Of a stretch of DNA of 64,000 nucleotides, positions 42,480 to 51,383 are shown piece after piece. Position numbers and translations under genes: made by a program. A model generated the notes under the pieces. The model did no database searches and had not been told where the DNA came from. It saw nothing but the letters and a program-made list of their open reading frames with translations. The stretch comes from an uncultured Eubacteriales bacterium (lineage in GTDB: Bacteria; Bacillota; Clostridia; Christensenellales; Aristaeellaceae). The first letter of the stretch is position 1. Each line of letters opens with the position of its first letter. Where the stretch lies: contig OMZY01000001.1 of the NCBI GenBank assembly GCA_900315675.1, forward strand, positions 124,001 through 188,000, in the 5' to 3' direction.

Positions 42480-44099
42480 TTATTCGTAAGAGACATAGTC
42501 AAACCCGGGATAAGTGACAATGTCTTCTTCCGACTGTACCGGATAGCCGCCGGTGAAAACACCGTAAACCTTCACTTTGGTATCGGGCGCCAGTCCGGGA
42601 TCCGTATTGGCTGTGTAGTAAAGGAAGCTGGAATAGATTCCCCTGTTCTTCTTCAGGGCGGCTTTGATGATCCATTCATCAGAGACCTGCTTCACTTCCA
42701 CAATGTGGACGGAATAGACCATGGTTTTTCCAATATAGGAATCCATGTTTTTCGTCAGCGCTTTGTATGCGGGGTGAATCGCCTTTGTATTGGCGCGGGC
42801 CTGGGTATCCGCGGCGGTCAGCGTGCGGGAACTCTTGAAGGCAAGCCGCTCATTGTCGAGACCTTTTTTCTGGAAGGTCAGAATGAAGTCATAATCACCC
42901 TCGTCAGCGGTGGATGTCTTGAACTTGAAAGCACCGGTGCCGTTGGTTTTGACCTGCTTGTTGAAAATGGCGTTTCCGTTGAGCTGAACAATACACTGGA
43001 TATTGACACCCTTGTCAGTGGTGCCGGAAATTGTCAGTTCATCAGAGGTAAGGGTATCGGGAATAGGCGTATCCAGCGTCACGGGCAGAAGGGACTTTTT
43101 AAATTCAACGCTGTGTTTGTTGACGATATCATAATCCCCGGTAAGCTGACCGTCCACTTCAAGTCCGATGGTGAAGTTCCAGGCTCCTTCTTCCGGAAGG
43201 ACAACGTTGATTTTGAAATTACCCTTGGAAGACACATCGGCACTGAAGCGGTGAGCTTCTATTTTGGAAACACGCATACATACCAGCGTAACACGGCCAT
43301 TGGGTGTGGAGGTTCCCTCCAGGGTGAATACGCCTGTGTTGGTCTGATTCGGCGGATAGGTTGTCAGCTTAATCAGACCGGCACTCAGGGCAGGAACCTC
43401 ATTGGGATCAAGCGTTATCCCCTGTGAAGCATCGGCATCGCCAGACTGCTGTGCAGCTTCCTGGGCTATCTGTACGGGATCCCTGACTTCAAAGGAAACG
43501 GTGTTGGCGATCCTGTTCAGCTGATCTTCATCCGTACGGCGGGGAAGCCGGTCAAAGGCCTGATAGTCCAGCATGACAGTATAACCGTTGCGGACGGTTT
43601 TACGGATATAGCCGCGCCAGGTCTTTTCACCGACAGTGCGTTTATACTCAAATTTAAGGAAGTTTCCGCCGTACTTCTGCTTTTTCCATGCGGGCTTCAG
43701 AATGGTGAAACCGTCCTGGGCGAAACGGCCGGAACCTTTATGAAGATTGAGATATTCATTGCGCTCTTTGCGGGTCTTCTGCTCCAGATCAATATACCGG
43801 GCAGATTCTTCATCCTGGATAACGGTGACTTCCAGACAGGAATCCATCTTTTTGGTCCAGGCCTGGAACTGAACGCCACGGGCTTCCCAGTCCTGCAGCA
43901 GTTCTTCCTGAGACATACCGAGACTGCTCACGAGATCAGGATGATCAGACAGATTGCCGGGGGTCAGGAGAATAAAATTGTCCTCATTAATGGACATTTT
44001 ACCGGCACACGGTTCCAGAGCAATTTCTGTATCCGCCTGCGCACAGGCACAGAAGGCCAAAAGGAACAGCACCAGGACGAGCAACAACGATTTCCGCAC
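42480..44099 (-). CDS. Secreted protein with Ig-like repeats
   Basis: Signal peptide MRKSLLLVLVLFLLAFCACAQA, then a 190-residue N-terminal domain and two Ig-like domains (about 240-330, GVFTLEGTSTPNGRVTLVCM, and 335-425, TSDELTISGTTDKGVNIQCIVQ), each with the strand pattern of bacterial Ig-like linker repeats, then a 100-residue C-terminal domain with TMVYSVHIVEVKQVSDEWII. The cysteine in LLAFCAC is not a good lipobox. Likely a cell-surface structural protein; no catalytic motif is seen. The gene is alone between two terminators. Confidence 0.75.
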   Translation of the reverse strand: MRKSLLLVLVLFLLAFCACAQADTEIALEPCAGKMSINEDNFILLTPGNLSDHPDLVSSLGMSQEELLQDWEARGVQFQAWTKKMDSCLEVTVIQDEESARYIDLEQKTRKERNEYLNLHKGSGRFAQDGFTILKPAWKKQKYGGNFLKFEYKRTVGEKTWRGYIRKTVRNGYTVMLDYQAFDRLPRRTDEDQLNRIANTVSFEVRDPVQIAQEAAQQSGDADASQGITLDPNEVPALSAGLIKLTTYPPNQTNTGVFTLEGTSTPNGRVTLVCMRVSKIEAHRFSADVSSKGNFKINVVLPEEGAWNFTIGLEVDGQLTGDYDIVNKHSVEFKKSLLPVTLDTPIPDTLTSDELTISGTTDKGVNIQCIVQLNGNAIFNKQVKTNGTGAFKFKTSTADEGDYDFILTFQKKGLDNERLAFKSSRTLTAADTQARANTKAIHPAYKALTKNMDSYIGKTMVYSVHIVEVKQVSDEWIIKAALKKNRGIYSSFLYYTANTDPGLAPDTKVKVYGVFTGGYPVQSEEDIVTYPGFDYVSYE

Positions 44100-44185
44100 G
44101 GGATCACCGTCTTTCTCAGAAAATAATAATCAGTCAATGAAAGAACTGATGAAACATCAACAATCATTATATCATAGGGGAGAGT

Positions 44186-44398
44186 TTATTGGCAAGAATC
44201 TGACGGCTTTGCACCGCGGGACAGCACGGATTTACGGCGCCGGAGAAAGCTTTCACGGTCCAGCATGACAATCCGCCCGCAGCCGCTGCAGCGAATCTTG
44301 ATGTCCGCCCCGGTACGGATAACAGTCCATTCACTGGAACCGCAGGGATGCGCTTTCCGGGTGGTGATTACATCGCCGACGAGGATCTCTTCTATCAT
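44186..44398 (-). CDS. DUF951 family protein
   Basis: About 70 residues. The pattern ILVGDVITTRKAHPCGSSEW, then IKIRCSGCGRIVMLDRESFLRR, is the DUF951 family, a small protein usually encoded near rpsF/ychF in Firmicutes. The CGS and CSGC cysteines may form a metal site. I start at the ATG at 44398 because GAGG lies about eight bases before it; an upstream TTG frame is less likely. Here it sits alone before a secreted protein gene on the same strand. Function unknown. Confidence 0.82.
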   Translation of the reverse strand: MIEEILVGDVITTRKAHPCGSSEWTVIRTGADIKIRCSGCGRIVMLDRESFLRRRKSVLSRGAKPSDSCQ

Positions 44399-44510
44399 CG
44401 CTATCGCCTCAATTACCAATCAGAAATCAGAATGAGCATGCACAGTACGTCATAACGGCAGGTAAAACCCATATCATGATAATTCAAGGGAAGGGAAAAT
44501 TCAACCGAGG

Positions 44511-44539
44511 TTTACAGAAGAAAGAGAATTTGCTACAAT
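44511..44539 (+). promoter_or_regulatory. Promoter of the glutamate racemase gene
   Basis: TTTACA (44511-44516), 17-base spacer, TACAAT (44534-44539). The coding start at 44575 is 36 bases downstream. Confidence 0.65.
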
Positions 44540-44574
44540 ATCGCGAAGAACGAGGTAGCAAAAGAGGCATGGAA

Positions 44575-45327
44575 ATGAGTCAGAAGCGCGATCCGATCGG
44601 AGTCATGGACAGCGGGGTTGGCGGAATCAGCACCCTGCGTGATATGATCCGCGAACTTCCGGATGAGCGCTTTATCTATTTCGGCGATATGGCAAACGCG
44701 CCTTACGGAACAAAAAGTACTGAAGAAGTGATTGCCTGCGTACGGAATGTTGTGGATCAACTGACAGCACAAAGGATTAAAGCACTGGTTATCGCGTGCA
44801 ATACAGCTACAGGCGCAGCAGCTGCCGTACTGCGCGGGGAACTGAGCATTCCTGTGGTGGGAATGGAACCGGCGCTGAAACCGGCCGCCAGAATGCGGAA
44901 AAACGGCAGCGTTCTGGTACTGGCAACACCGCTGACACTGCATCAGGAAAAGTTTGAAAACCTGATGAAGCAGTACGGGGAAGGCGCGGTGAAGGTTCCG
45001 TGCCCCGGGCTGATGGAGCTGGTGGAAGCAGATGACCGGGAAGGTGCGCGGCGGTATCTGACGGAACTGTTTGAACGGTATCCTGCTGACCATGTGGACG
45101 CGGTGGTGCTTGGCTGTACACACTATGTATTTCTGAAGGATATGTTCCGGGAAATGCTGCCGGAAAGGATTGCCATTACAGACGGAAATGAAGGAACCGC
45201 CAGACAGCTGAGAAGAGTGCTCGACAGGGAAAACCTGCTGAACGATGAAGGACCGGGCAGTGTGACACTGCAGACCAGCGGGGGAGAAAGCGCAATGGCG
45301 CTGATGAAGAAGCTTCTGAATTCATGA
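44575..45327 (+). CDS. murI: Glutamate racemase
   Basis: Makes D-glutamate for peptidoglycan. GVMDSGVGGISTLRDM (about residues 9-24) and FGDMANAPYG precede the first catalytic Cys in VIACNTATGAAA (about 78). The second Cys lies in VVLGCTHYVFLKD (about 184). 250 residues, normal length. The ATG at 44575 follows AGAGG by seven bases; an ATG six bases upstream is too near that site. Its stop codon lies in a terminator stem that also contains an AATTCAT unit. Confidence 0.95.
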   Translation: MSQKRDPIGVMDSGVGGISTLRDMIRELPDERFIYFGDMANAPYGTKSTEEVIACVRNVVDQLTAQRIKALVIACNTATGAAAAVLRGELSIPVVGMEPALKPAARMRKNGSVLVLATPLTLHQEKFENLMKQYGEGAVKVPCPGLMELVEADDREGARRYLTELFERYPADHVDAVVLGCTHYVFLKDMFREMLPERIAITDGNEGTARQLRRVLDRENLLNDEGPGSVTLQTSGGESAMALMKKLLNS

Positions 45328-45346
45328 TTCAGAGGCTTCTTCTTTT
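45309..45346 (+). terminator. Terminator overlapping the racemase stop codon
   Basis: GAAGCTTCTGAAT (45309-45321) pairs with ATTCAGAGGCTTC (45327-45339), one mismatch, loop TCATG, then TTCTTTT. The stop codon TGA is in the loop. The 245 bases after it (to 45593) hold a CCCGCG-GAAA-CGCGGG hairpin at 45418-45433 and a TATACT box near 45506 before the EF-G paralogue. Confidence 0.8.
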
Positions 45347-45593
45347 GGAAAAGAATACAGCCGCTTTGACGAAAACGCGCATAACATAGAATACATGCTG
45401 AGGATAGGGACAAATAACCCGCGGAAACGCGGGATACATTGGTTTTCTGGCCCATAACTGACCGGAAAATATATTTTCCTTTTCTTTTGAGCCGGTATAT
45501 GGTATACTCCCTTTTAGCAATTGATTCCGCTTTTTCGCGAATTCGGAAAAACGGATGATCATCGTTGAATTAAATTAAGGAGGAATGACAACA

Positions 45594-47681
45594 ATGGCTG
45601 AATTCGCAACCAGTAACATTCGTAACGTTGCCTTCATGGGGCATGGCAGCGAGGGCAAGACCACGCTGACCGAGGCGATGCTCTTCGCTGCCGGCATGAC
45701 TGACCGTCAGGGTAAGGTGGAGGACGGTACCACCGTTTCCGACTTTGATCCGGAAGAGAAAAAGCGCGGTTTTTCCATCAGCGCTTCTTACGCTCCCATT
45801 CCCTGGAATGGAAAAGTTATCAATGTCATCGATGTTCCCGGATACTTTGACTTCATCGGCGAACTGATGGGGCCCCTGCGCGTGATCGAGACCGCGGTGA
45901 TCGTGGTCGGCGGCGTGAACGGCCTGAGCGTCGGCGCCGAAAAGGCATGGGATTACGCCGGTGCCCATAACCTGGGCCGTATGTTCATCGTAAACCAGAT
46001 GGACCGTGAACATGCCAATTTTGAAAAAGTGACTGCCCAGCTTCGTGAAAAATACGGCTCCAGCGTGGTGCCGATCCTGCTGCCCCTCGGACAGGGCGCA
46101 AGTTTCCGCGGCGTTGTGAACGTCCTGGAAAAGAAAGCCTATGAAGGCGCCTACAAGAAGAGCCTTGAAGTGCCGATGCCCGCTGAGCTGGAAGCTGAAG
46201 TGAACGAAGCTTTTGAATATCTGACTGAACAGGCGGCTGCCGCGGATGATGACCTGATGATGAAATACCTGGAAGGCGAAGAGCTGACCTATGACGAAAT
46301 CATGGCCGGCTTCCGCAAGGGTATGAAAGACGGCAGCATTGTTCCTGTTGTGGCTTGCTCCGCCCTGACCGGCGTCGGTATTGCCCGTACGCTGGATCTG
46401 ATGGCCAAATACCTGCCGTCACCCGCGCATGAAGGTCTGTTCCAGACCGGCAAAAACCCGAAGACCGGAGAAGAAATCAAGCGCGTCTGCAAAGATGAAG
46501 AACCTTTCTCTGCGCTTGTATTCAAGACCATTGCTGACCCCTTCGTCGGCAAGCTGAGCCTGTTCCGGATCTTCTCCGGTATGCTGACCTCCGCTACACA
46601 GCTGTATAACGCCAACAAGGAAAAGACCGAAAAGGCGGGCGGCATGTTCTCCCTGAAGGGTAACAAGCAGACAAACGTTGACAAACTGCATGCCGGCGAC
46701 CTGGGCGCCCTGGCAAAGCTGCAGTTCACCTCCACCGGTGATACGCTCTGCGATCCGAATAACCCGATTATCTATCCTACGATCGAGTTCCCGGCTCCCT
46801 GCATTTCCAAGGCTGTATTCGCCGCGAAACAGGGTGAGGAAGACAAAGTATTCAGCGGCCTGAACCGCCTGGCGGAAGAAGATCCGTCCATCCGGATTGA
46901 GAAGAATGCCGAAACCACCGAAACCGAGCTGAGCGGTCAGGGCGAAATGCACCTGGACGTGATCAAGAACAAGCTGGCTTCCAAGTTCGGCGCCAACGCC
47001 GTGCTGCAGGATCCCAAGATTCCGTACCGTGAAACCATCCGCAAGACCGTTAAGGTTCAGGGACGCCATAAGAAGCAGACCGGCGGCCATGGACAGTTCG
47101 GCGATGTATGGATTGAGTTCAGCCCCATCCTGGACAGCGACGCGGACTTTGAATTCGAAGACGCGGTCGTCGGCGGTGTGGTTCCGAGGAACTTCATCCC
47201 CAGCGTTGAAAAGGGCCTGCGCGAGAATATCGTGAAGGGTGTTCTGGCCGGATATCCGATGGTTCATCTGCACGCGAAGCTTTATGACGGATCCTACCAT
47301 CCGGTAGACTCCTCCGAAATGGCCTTCAAGACCGCTGCCCGTATTGCCTACAAGAAGGGCTGTATGGAAGCAAGCCCCGTGCTGCTGGAGCCGATCATGC
47401 ACGTTGAAGTGCTGGTTCCCAACGAGTACATGGGCGATATCATGGGCGACATGAACAAGCGCCGCGGCCGCATCATGGGTATGAACCAGGTGAACGGTAT
47501 GCAGCAGCTGGAAGCGGAAGCGCCCCTGGCTGAAATGTTCAAGTACGCGACGGACCTGCGCAGTATGACACAGGCGAGGGGATCCTTCTCCATGAAGTTT
47601 GAACGTTATGAGGAAGTACCCCAGGCCGAAGCCCAGAAGATCATTGCCAACGCGAAGATCGAGGACGACGACGAGGAATAA
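45594..47681 (+). CDS. EF-G paralogue (EF-G2-like translational GTPase)
   Basis: Ribosome-associated GTPase of 695 residues with all EF-G domains. G1 is GHGSEGKTTL (about 16-25). G2 lies in EKKRGFSI, G3 is DVPGYFDF where canonical EF-G has DTPGHVDF, and G4 is NQMD instead of NKMD. The loss of the catalytic His of G3 (here Tyr) puts it in the EF-G2-like group. Domain IV has TGGHGQFGDVWIEF and the C-terminal YMGDIMGDMNKRRGRIMGM is normal. AAGGAGG lies ten bases before the chosen ATG; an ATG nine bases upstream is too near. Whether it is the sole EF-G cannot be told from this window. Confidence 0.88.
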   Translation: MAEFATSNIRNVAFMGHGSEGKTTLTEAMLFAAGMTDRQGKVEDGTTVSDFDPEEKKRGFSISASYAPIPWNGKVINVIDVPGYFDFIGELMGPLRVIETAVIVVGGVNGLSVGAEKAWDYAGAHNLGRMFIVNQMDREHANFEKVTAQLREKYGSSVVPILLPLGQGASFRGVVNVLEKKAYEGAYKKSLEVPMPAELEAEVNEAFEYLTEQAAAADDDLMMKYLEGEELTYDEIMAGFRKGMKDGSIVPVVACSALTGVGIARTLDLMAKYLPSPAHEGLFQTGKNPKTGEEIKRVCKDEEPFSALVFKTIADPFVGKLSLFRIFSGMLTSATQLYNANKEKTEKAGGMFSLKGNKQTNVDKLHAGDLGALAKLQFTSTGDTLCDPNNPIIYPTIEFPAPCISKAVFAAKQGEEDKVFSGLNRLAEEDPSIRIEKNAETTETELSGQGEMHLDVIKNKLASKFGANAVLQDPKIPYRETIRKTVKVQGRHKKQTGGHGQFGDVWIEFSPILDSDADFEFEDAVVGGVVPRNFIPSVEKGLRENIVKGVLAGYPMVHLHAKLYDGSYHPVDSSEMAFKTAARIAYKKGCMEASPVLLEPIMHVEVLVPNEYMGDIMGDMNKRRGRIMGMNQVNGMQQLEAEAPLAEMFKYATDLRSMTQARGSFSMKFERYEEVPQAEAQKIIANAKIEDDDEE

Positions 47682-47694
47682 GATTCACATCAAG

Positions 47695-47727
47695 GATGCT
47701 CCGGCGCATGCCGGGGCATCTTTTTTT
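47695..47727 (+). terminator. Terminator of the EF-G paralogue gene
   Basis: An 11-bp stem GATGCTCCGGC / GCCGGGGCATC with one T-G pair, loop GCAT, followed by seven T. Confidence 0.92.
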
Positions 47728-47785
47728 GCTTCACACAGGACGATGCCGGATGTACGAAGCAGTCCGAAGGGGTACCGTCAAACAG

Positions 47786-47813
47786 AAAAATCCCTGCCTC
47801 CGGAGAGGCAGGG
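47786..47813 (-). terminator. Terminator of the flavoprotein reductase gene
   Basis: Minus strand: perfect 9-bp stem CCCTGCCTC / GAGGCAGGG with a 4-base loop, followed by ATTTTTC. Confidence 0.85.
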
Positions 47814-47834
47814 AAGAGTAACCGGGGCAAAGGA

Positions 47835-50309
47835 TTATTCAGCAGCGATGGTGTTCGCAGCGGTACGGCCGGAAACGAAGATCTCGACGATCGCGTTGCC
47901 GCCCAGACGGTTACCGCCGTGGATACCGCCGGTGACTTCACCCGCAGCGTAGAGGCCGGGGATGATGTTGCCTTCCGCATTCAGCACGTGGCGCTGGGTA
48001 TCAACAACGATACCGCCCATGGTGTGGTGAGTGGAAGGAGCCATCAGACGGACGAACACCAGGGTGTTGTCCAGGTCATAAGTCTCAGTCTTATATTTGC
48101 CGTCTTCGTCCTTTTCGACGTTGCCGATAGTACGGTCGCAGACCTTCTTGCCGACTTCGCCGAAGTCCGCAGAACCGGTGTTGGCCTTGTCCATAACAGC
48201 CTTGTCATAAGCTTTCACGGTTTCCAGCATGGTTGCAGCGTCAGCGGTTACGTTGGCAAATTCCGGCTTCGCCAGCACCTTGGCCAGTTCTTCCTCATTG
48301 CACTTGATCTTGTAGTAACGGCCGGCAAATTCGTCCATACGCAGCTGAGCGGTGGGCGGGCCGGGGATGTACTGATCCGCGTTGAAGAACTCAATGAAGA
48401 CGCCGGGGGTTCCGTTCAGTTCCATACCGTTACGGAATTCAGCCAGGGACAGCACGTCGCGCTCGGAACCTTCATCCACGAAGCGCTTGCCGGTGGAGGG
48501 GCTTACCCAGCAGGCATAGGTGCCGCTGCCGAAAGCCAGGTTTCCGTTGTCAACCCAGGAGATGGGCATCAGCTGGGTGAAGTTCATGCCGGTGACATCA
48601 GCGCCAACGGCCTGAGCCATAACGATACCGTCGCCCATCTGGGAGGAACGGTTGGTGGTCTTGGTGGACTTGGTCAGATACGCGGAATCCCAATAGGCAT
48701 TATCGCGCAGAACCATGTCGATGTTGGCGGCATAACCGCCGGTGGCCAGGATAACACCCTTGGAAGCATGAGCGATTACTTCGGTTCCGTCATAACGGAC
48801 AGCCTTGACACCGGTGACTTTGCCGTCTTCAACGATCAGTTCGTTGGCGGTGGTGCGGGTCAGGATGTTTTCTTCGCCGATCACAGCCAGCGGGCCTTTG
48901 AAGTAGGGCGTCCAGTTTCCGTCGGGGCTGGTGTATTCATTTTCACGATACCACAGAGCGCCGATCAGAGTGGGCTGGGTATGCTTGAATTCAGCACCCA
49001 TGTCTTCGAGCCACTCTTTCAGACCCTGGCCGTTCTCAATGAACTGTTTGACCAGATCCAGATCGCCGTAAATCCAGGAGGACTTGTCCGCAGTCTGACG
49101 CAGACCGCCGTAATAGGTCTGGAAGATGTGCAGGTTCAGGGTGGAGAACAGGGTCAGTTCACTCTCGGGAACACCTGCATCCAGCTTGGGCTGTGCCCAG
49201 TCCAGATAAGCCTGAATTTCCTTCTTCAGATCCTGCAGGACGGGGAGATATTCAGCGTGTACGCCATGCTTGGACAGCTCAGCGTCATCACCGGCAACAA
49301 ATTCGTTGGTCTTGTAGAACTCTTCATCGAAGGGTTCTTCACTCCAGTTCAGGATGATTTTCAGCACGTCGATGCAGCCCAGGTTAGACTTGATCTTGTC
49401 ATAGGTTTCGCCGGTGCGGCCATAGACGCCGGTGGTGGCATCGGGATCATTGGCATCCCAGACAAGGTAGGGCATTACGGACTGGAACTGACCGCCGGAA
49501 ACCAGCGTGTTACCGCCGACTTCAGCATTCTTTTCGAGCACCAGCACGGAGTTGCCGTTCTGGGTTGCCTGAGCCGCGGCAGCAATACCGGCACCGCCGG
49601 CGCCGACCACGACAACATCAACGGTCTTTTCGATCGTTTCGGAAGCGGGATGCTCAACCTTGTTGGATTTGAAAGCATCCAGGTTGGTGCAGCCGGCCTG
49701 TTCAGCAGCAGCGTTCACGATTTCACGGAGAGCGCGGCCGGAGAAGGTGGCACCGGAAACACCGTCCACACCGGTTCCGTTGGCCTGAAGCATATCGGGA
49801 ATCATGATCTCGAAAGCGTCAGTACCCACATGGGCGGTTTCCATGGAGGAGGTGATTTCAATTCCGGTCAGGGCAGTGTCAGAAAAGGTGACCTTTGCGG
49901 TAACATTGCCATTGTAGCCGTAAGCAGTAGCTTCGTACTCACCGGCGGTGAAAGCCAGTTCAGCAGGAGCTTCACCGGCGTCAGCCAGCGCCTTGCCGAC
50001 AGCTTCCAGAACAGCCTTCTGGGTGGCAGTGGCACCCGCGACAGTGTCCACACCGTCAACGGTACCGGCAGCCACGATGGCTTCGATCAGCTTTTCAACC
50101 GTATCAGCACGGTTAAAGCCGGCCAGAGAATAGGTTTCTCCGGAATCGTCCACATCGAGGCCGGTGATCTTACCGTCTTCAACGGTAACAGTCACCTTCA
50201 CCTCGCTGCCGAAGCCCTGGGCAGAACCGGTTTTCTCTTCAGCAGAAGCGAAAGCCGTCATACCGAGGATCAGGCAGAGGGACAGGAGAAGGGCAACAAG
50301 TTTCTTCAT
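47835..50309 (-). CDS. Secreted FAD-dependent reductase with two FMN-binding domains (fumarate/urocanate reductase type)
   Basis: About 824 residues. A signal peptide (MKKLVALLLSLCLILG to FASA) is followed by two FMN_bind domains: one ends in DTVAGATATQKAV (about residues 98-110) and the next in GVSGATFSGRAL (about 186-197). The last Thr/Ser of each GAT motif is the predicted covalent FMN site made by ApbE. The rest is the flavocytochrome-c-type FAD domain, with VVVVGAGGAGIAAA and LEKNAEVGGNT near 232-265, the GKRFVDEGSERD Arg region and THHTMGGIVVDTQ near the C-terminus. Reduction of an enoate such as fumarate or urocanate outside the membrane is likely, exact substrate open. I start at ATG 50309 (GAGG six bases upstream). 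Confidence 0.9.
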   Translation of the reverse strand: MKKLVALLLSLCLILGMTAFASAEEKTGSAQGFGSEVKVTVTVEDGKITGLDVDDSGETYSLAGFNRADTVEKLIEAIVAAGTVDGVDTVAGATATQKAVLEAVGKALADAGEAPAELAFTAGEYEATAYGYNGNVTAKVTFSDTALTGIEITSSMETAHVGTDAFEIMIPDMLQANGTGVDGVSGATFSGRALREIVNAAAEQAGCTNLDAFKSNKVEHPASETIEKTVDVVVVGAGGAGIAAAAQATQNGNSVLVLEKNAEVGGNTLVSGGQFQSVMPYLVWDANDPDATTGVYGRTGETYDKIKSNLGCIDVLKIILNWSEEPFDEEFYKTNEFVAGDDAELSKHGVHAEYLPVLQDLKKEIQAYLDWAQPKLDAGVPESELTLFSTLNLHIFQTYYGGLRQTADKSSWIYGDLDLVKQFIENGQGLKEWLEDMGAEFKHTQPTLIGALWYRENEYTSPDGNWTPYFKGPLAVIGEENILTRTTANELIVEDGKVTGVKAVRYDGTEVIAHASKGVILATGGYAANIDMVLRDNAYWDSAYLTKSTKTTNRSSQMGDGIVMAQAVGADVTGMNFTQLMPISWVDNGNLAFGSGTYACWVSPSTGKRFVDEGSERDVLSLAEFRNGMELNGTPGVFIEFFNADQYIPGPPTAQLRMDEFAGRYYKIKCNEEELAKVLAKPEFANVTADAATMLETVKAYDKAVMDKANTGSADFGEVGKKVCDRTIGNVEKDEDGKYKTETYDLDNTLVFVRLMAPSTHHTMGGIVVDTQRHVLNAEGNIIPGLYAAGEVTGGIHGGNRLGGNAIVEIFVSGRTAANTIAAE

Positions 50310-50370
50310 AGGGTTCCTCATCCTTTCCTATGGAATATGAATTTTGACAGATAAAATCATCTGTATCTTT

Positions 50371-50400
50371 ATTGTACGCTTTCAAAACCGGTTACGTCAA
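50371..50400 (-). promoter_or_regulatory. Promoter of the flavoprotein reductase gene
   Basis: Minus strand -35 TTGACG (50395-50400), 18-base spacer, -10 TACAAT (50371-50376). The leader to the start codon is about 55 bases. The gene-free stretch from 50310 to 50686 also holds the forward promoter at 50624; between them only AT-rich DNA with a weak 65-codon frame is seen. Confidence 0.6.
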
Positions 50401-50623
50401 CTTAAAAAAACCGGATCCGATGCGGTTACATACAAGTCCGTGACAGGCAAAAAATGATGAATAATAAGGGGTTGGAGAATCTTTCCATATCTGAAAAAGA
50501 GAATCGTTACGGTTTTGCAGGAGAGGTATATAAAAAATATACCTTCCAGAAAATGGTCAAAAAACCACGGGAGAGGGAACAAAAAAAGCAGATATATACC
50601 AACGCAAAGAAAGCAGAGAACGG

Positions 50624-50652
50624 TTGCCTGAAAGGATCAAAAAAGATATAAT
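50624..50652 (+). promoter_or_regulatory. Promoter of the Gx transporter-ApbE-NusG_II operon
   Basis: TTGCCT (50624-50629), 17-base spacer, TATAAT (50647-50652), 34 bases before the GTG start. Confidence 0.7.
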
Positions 50653-50686
50653 ACATTGTTACTGAAGACACAGAGGAGGAAAACCT

Positions 50687-51367
50687 GTGAGACCGCAGAC
50701 TCAGAGAATAGCCAGATTCGGCCTGCTTACAGCGCTTGCGCTCGTGCTCGGGCTGATCGACCGGGCTGTACCGGTTTCGGCTCTTCTCGGCGGAATGCTC
50801 CCCGGAATCAAACTCGGACTGGCCAATACGGTTCTGCTGTATGCCGTTTATCTGATGGACCGGAAGAGCTGCGTCGCCCTGATGCTTACCAAGGTTGTTC
50901 TTTCAGGTTTTCTGTTCGGATCACTTTCGGCCATTCTGTTCAGCTTATCAGGCGGCGTGCTGAGCCTGCTTGTTATGCTGCTGATCAGGAAACGGCCTGA
51001 AAGCGGTGCCGTCTGTACAATTCTGATGACAGCGGCTGCGGAAATCTACCTGCTGAGCAAGAATCCCCATCCGCAGGGAGAAATGCTGATCACCGTTATC
51101 CTGATCGGACTGGCATTTGCCGCGGGCATTGTGATCCTGGCCCTGACACACCAGGGTACCGTGACTCCGGTGATGGGCACCTCGCTGGCAGGCGCGGTTA
51201 CCCATAACATCGGACAGGTGCTGATGGCCTGCCTTGTGATGAACAATACGCGGCTGCTAATCAGCTATCTGCCCGCGCTGATCGGTATCGGAGCGGCAGT
51301 CGGCTGCCTGACGGGGATTGTTACAGACCGGGTGCTAAAAGTGCTGAAGCTCAAACCCAATGTATAA
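50687..51367 (+). CDS. Gx transporter family membrane protein (EetB-like)
   Basis: 226 residues, six to seven hydrophobic helices. The start IARFGLLTALALVLGLIDRAVPVSALLGGMLPGIKLGLANTVLLYAVYLM and the LGLAN motif match the Gx/heptaprenyl-diphosphate-synthase-component-I family (Hpre_diP_synt_I), an S-component-like fold. It lies before ApbE and a NusG_II protein, as in flavin-based extracellular electron transfer loci, where EetB belongs to this family. Electron or quinone-related transfer is the inferred role; the old synthase name is probably wrong. The start is GTG with GGAGG seven bases before it. Confidence 0.8.
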   Translation: MRPQTQRIARFGLLTALALVLGLIDRAVPVSALLGGMLPGIKLGLANTVLLYAVYLMDRKSCVALMLTKVVLSGFLFGSLSAILFSLSGGVLSLLVMLLIRKRPESGAVCTILMTAAAEIYLLSKNPHPQGEMLITVILIGLAFAAGIVILALTHQGTVTPVMGTSLAGAVTHNIGQVLMACLVMNNTRLLISYLPALIGIGAAVGCLTGIVTDRVLKVLKLKPNV

Positions 51368-51383
51368 ATGAGGAGATATTTTC

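Noticed and set aside
45347-45593. Riboswitch in the EF-G paralogue leader
   Set aside because: Only one small GAAA-loop hairpin is present; no known aptamer pattern and no terminator before the start.
47919-50354. 811-codon + strand frame opposite the flavoprotein reductase
   Set aside because: The minus frame has a signal peptide, FMN and FAD motifs, promoter and terminator; the opposite frame is a codon-bias shadow with no recognisable motif.
50454-50651. 65-codon frame between the reductase and the Gx transporter gene
   Set aside because: No Shine-Dalgarno site, lysine-rich low-complexity product, and it covers the forward promoter at 50624-50652.
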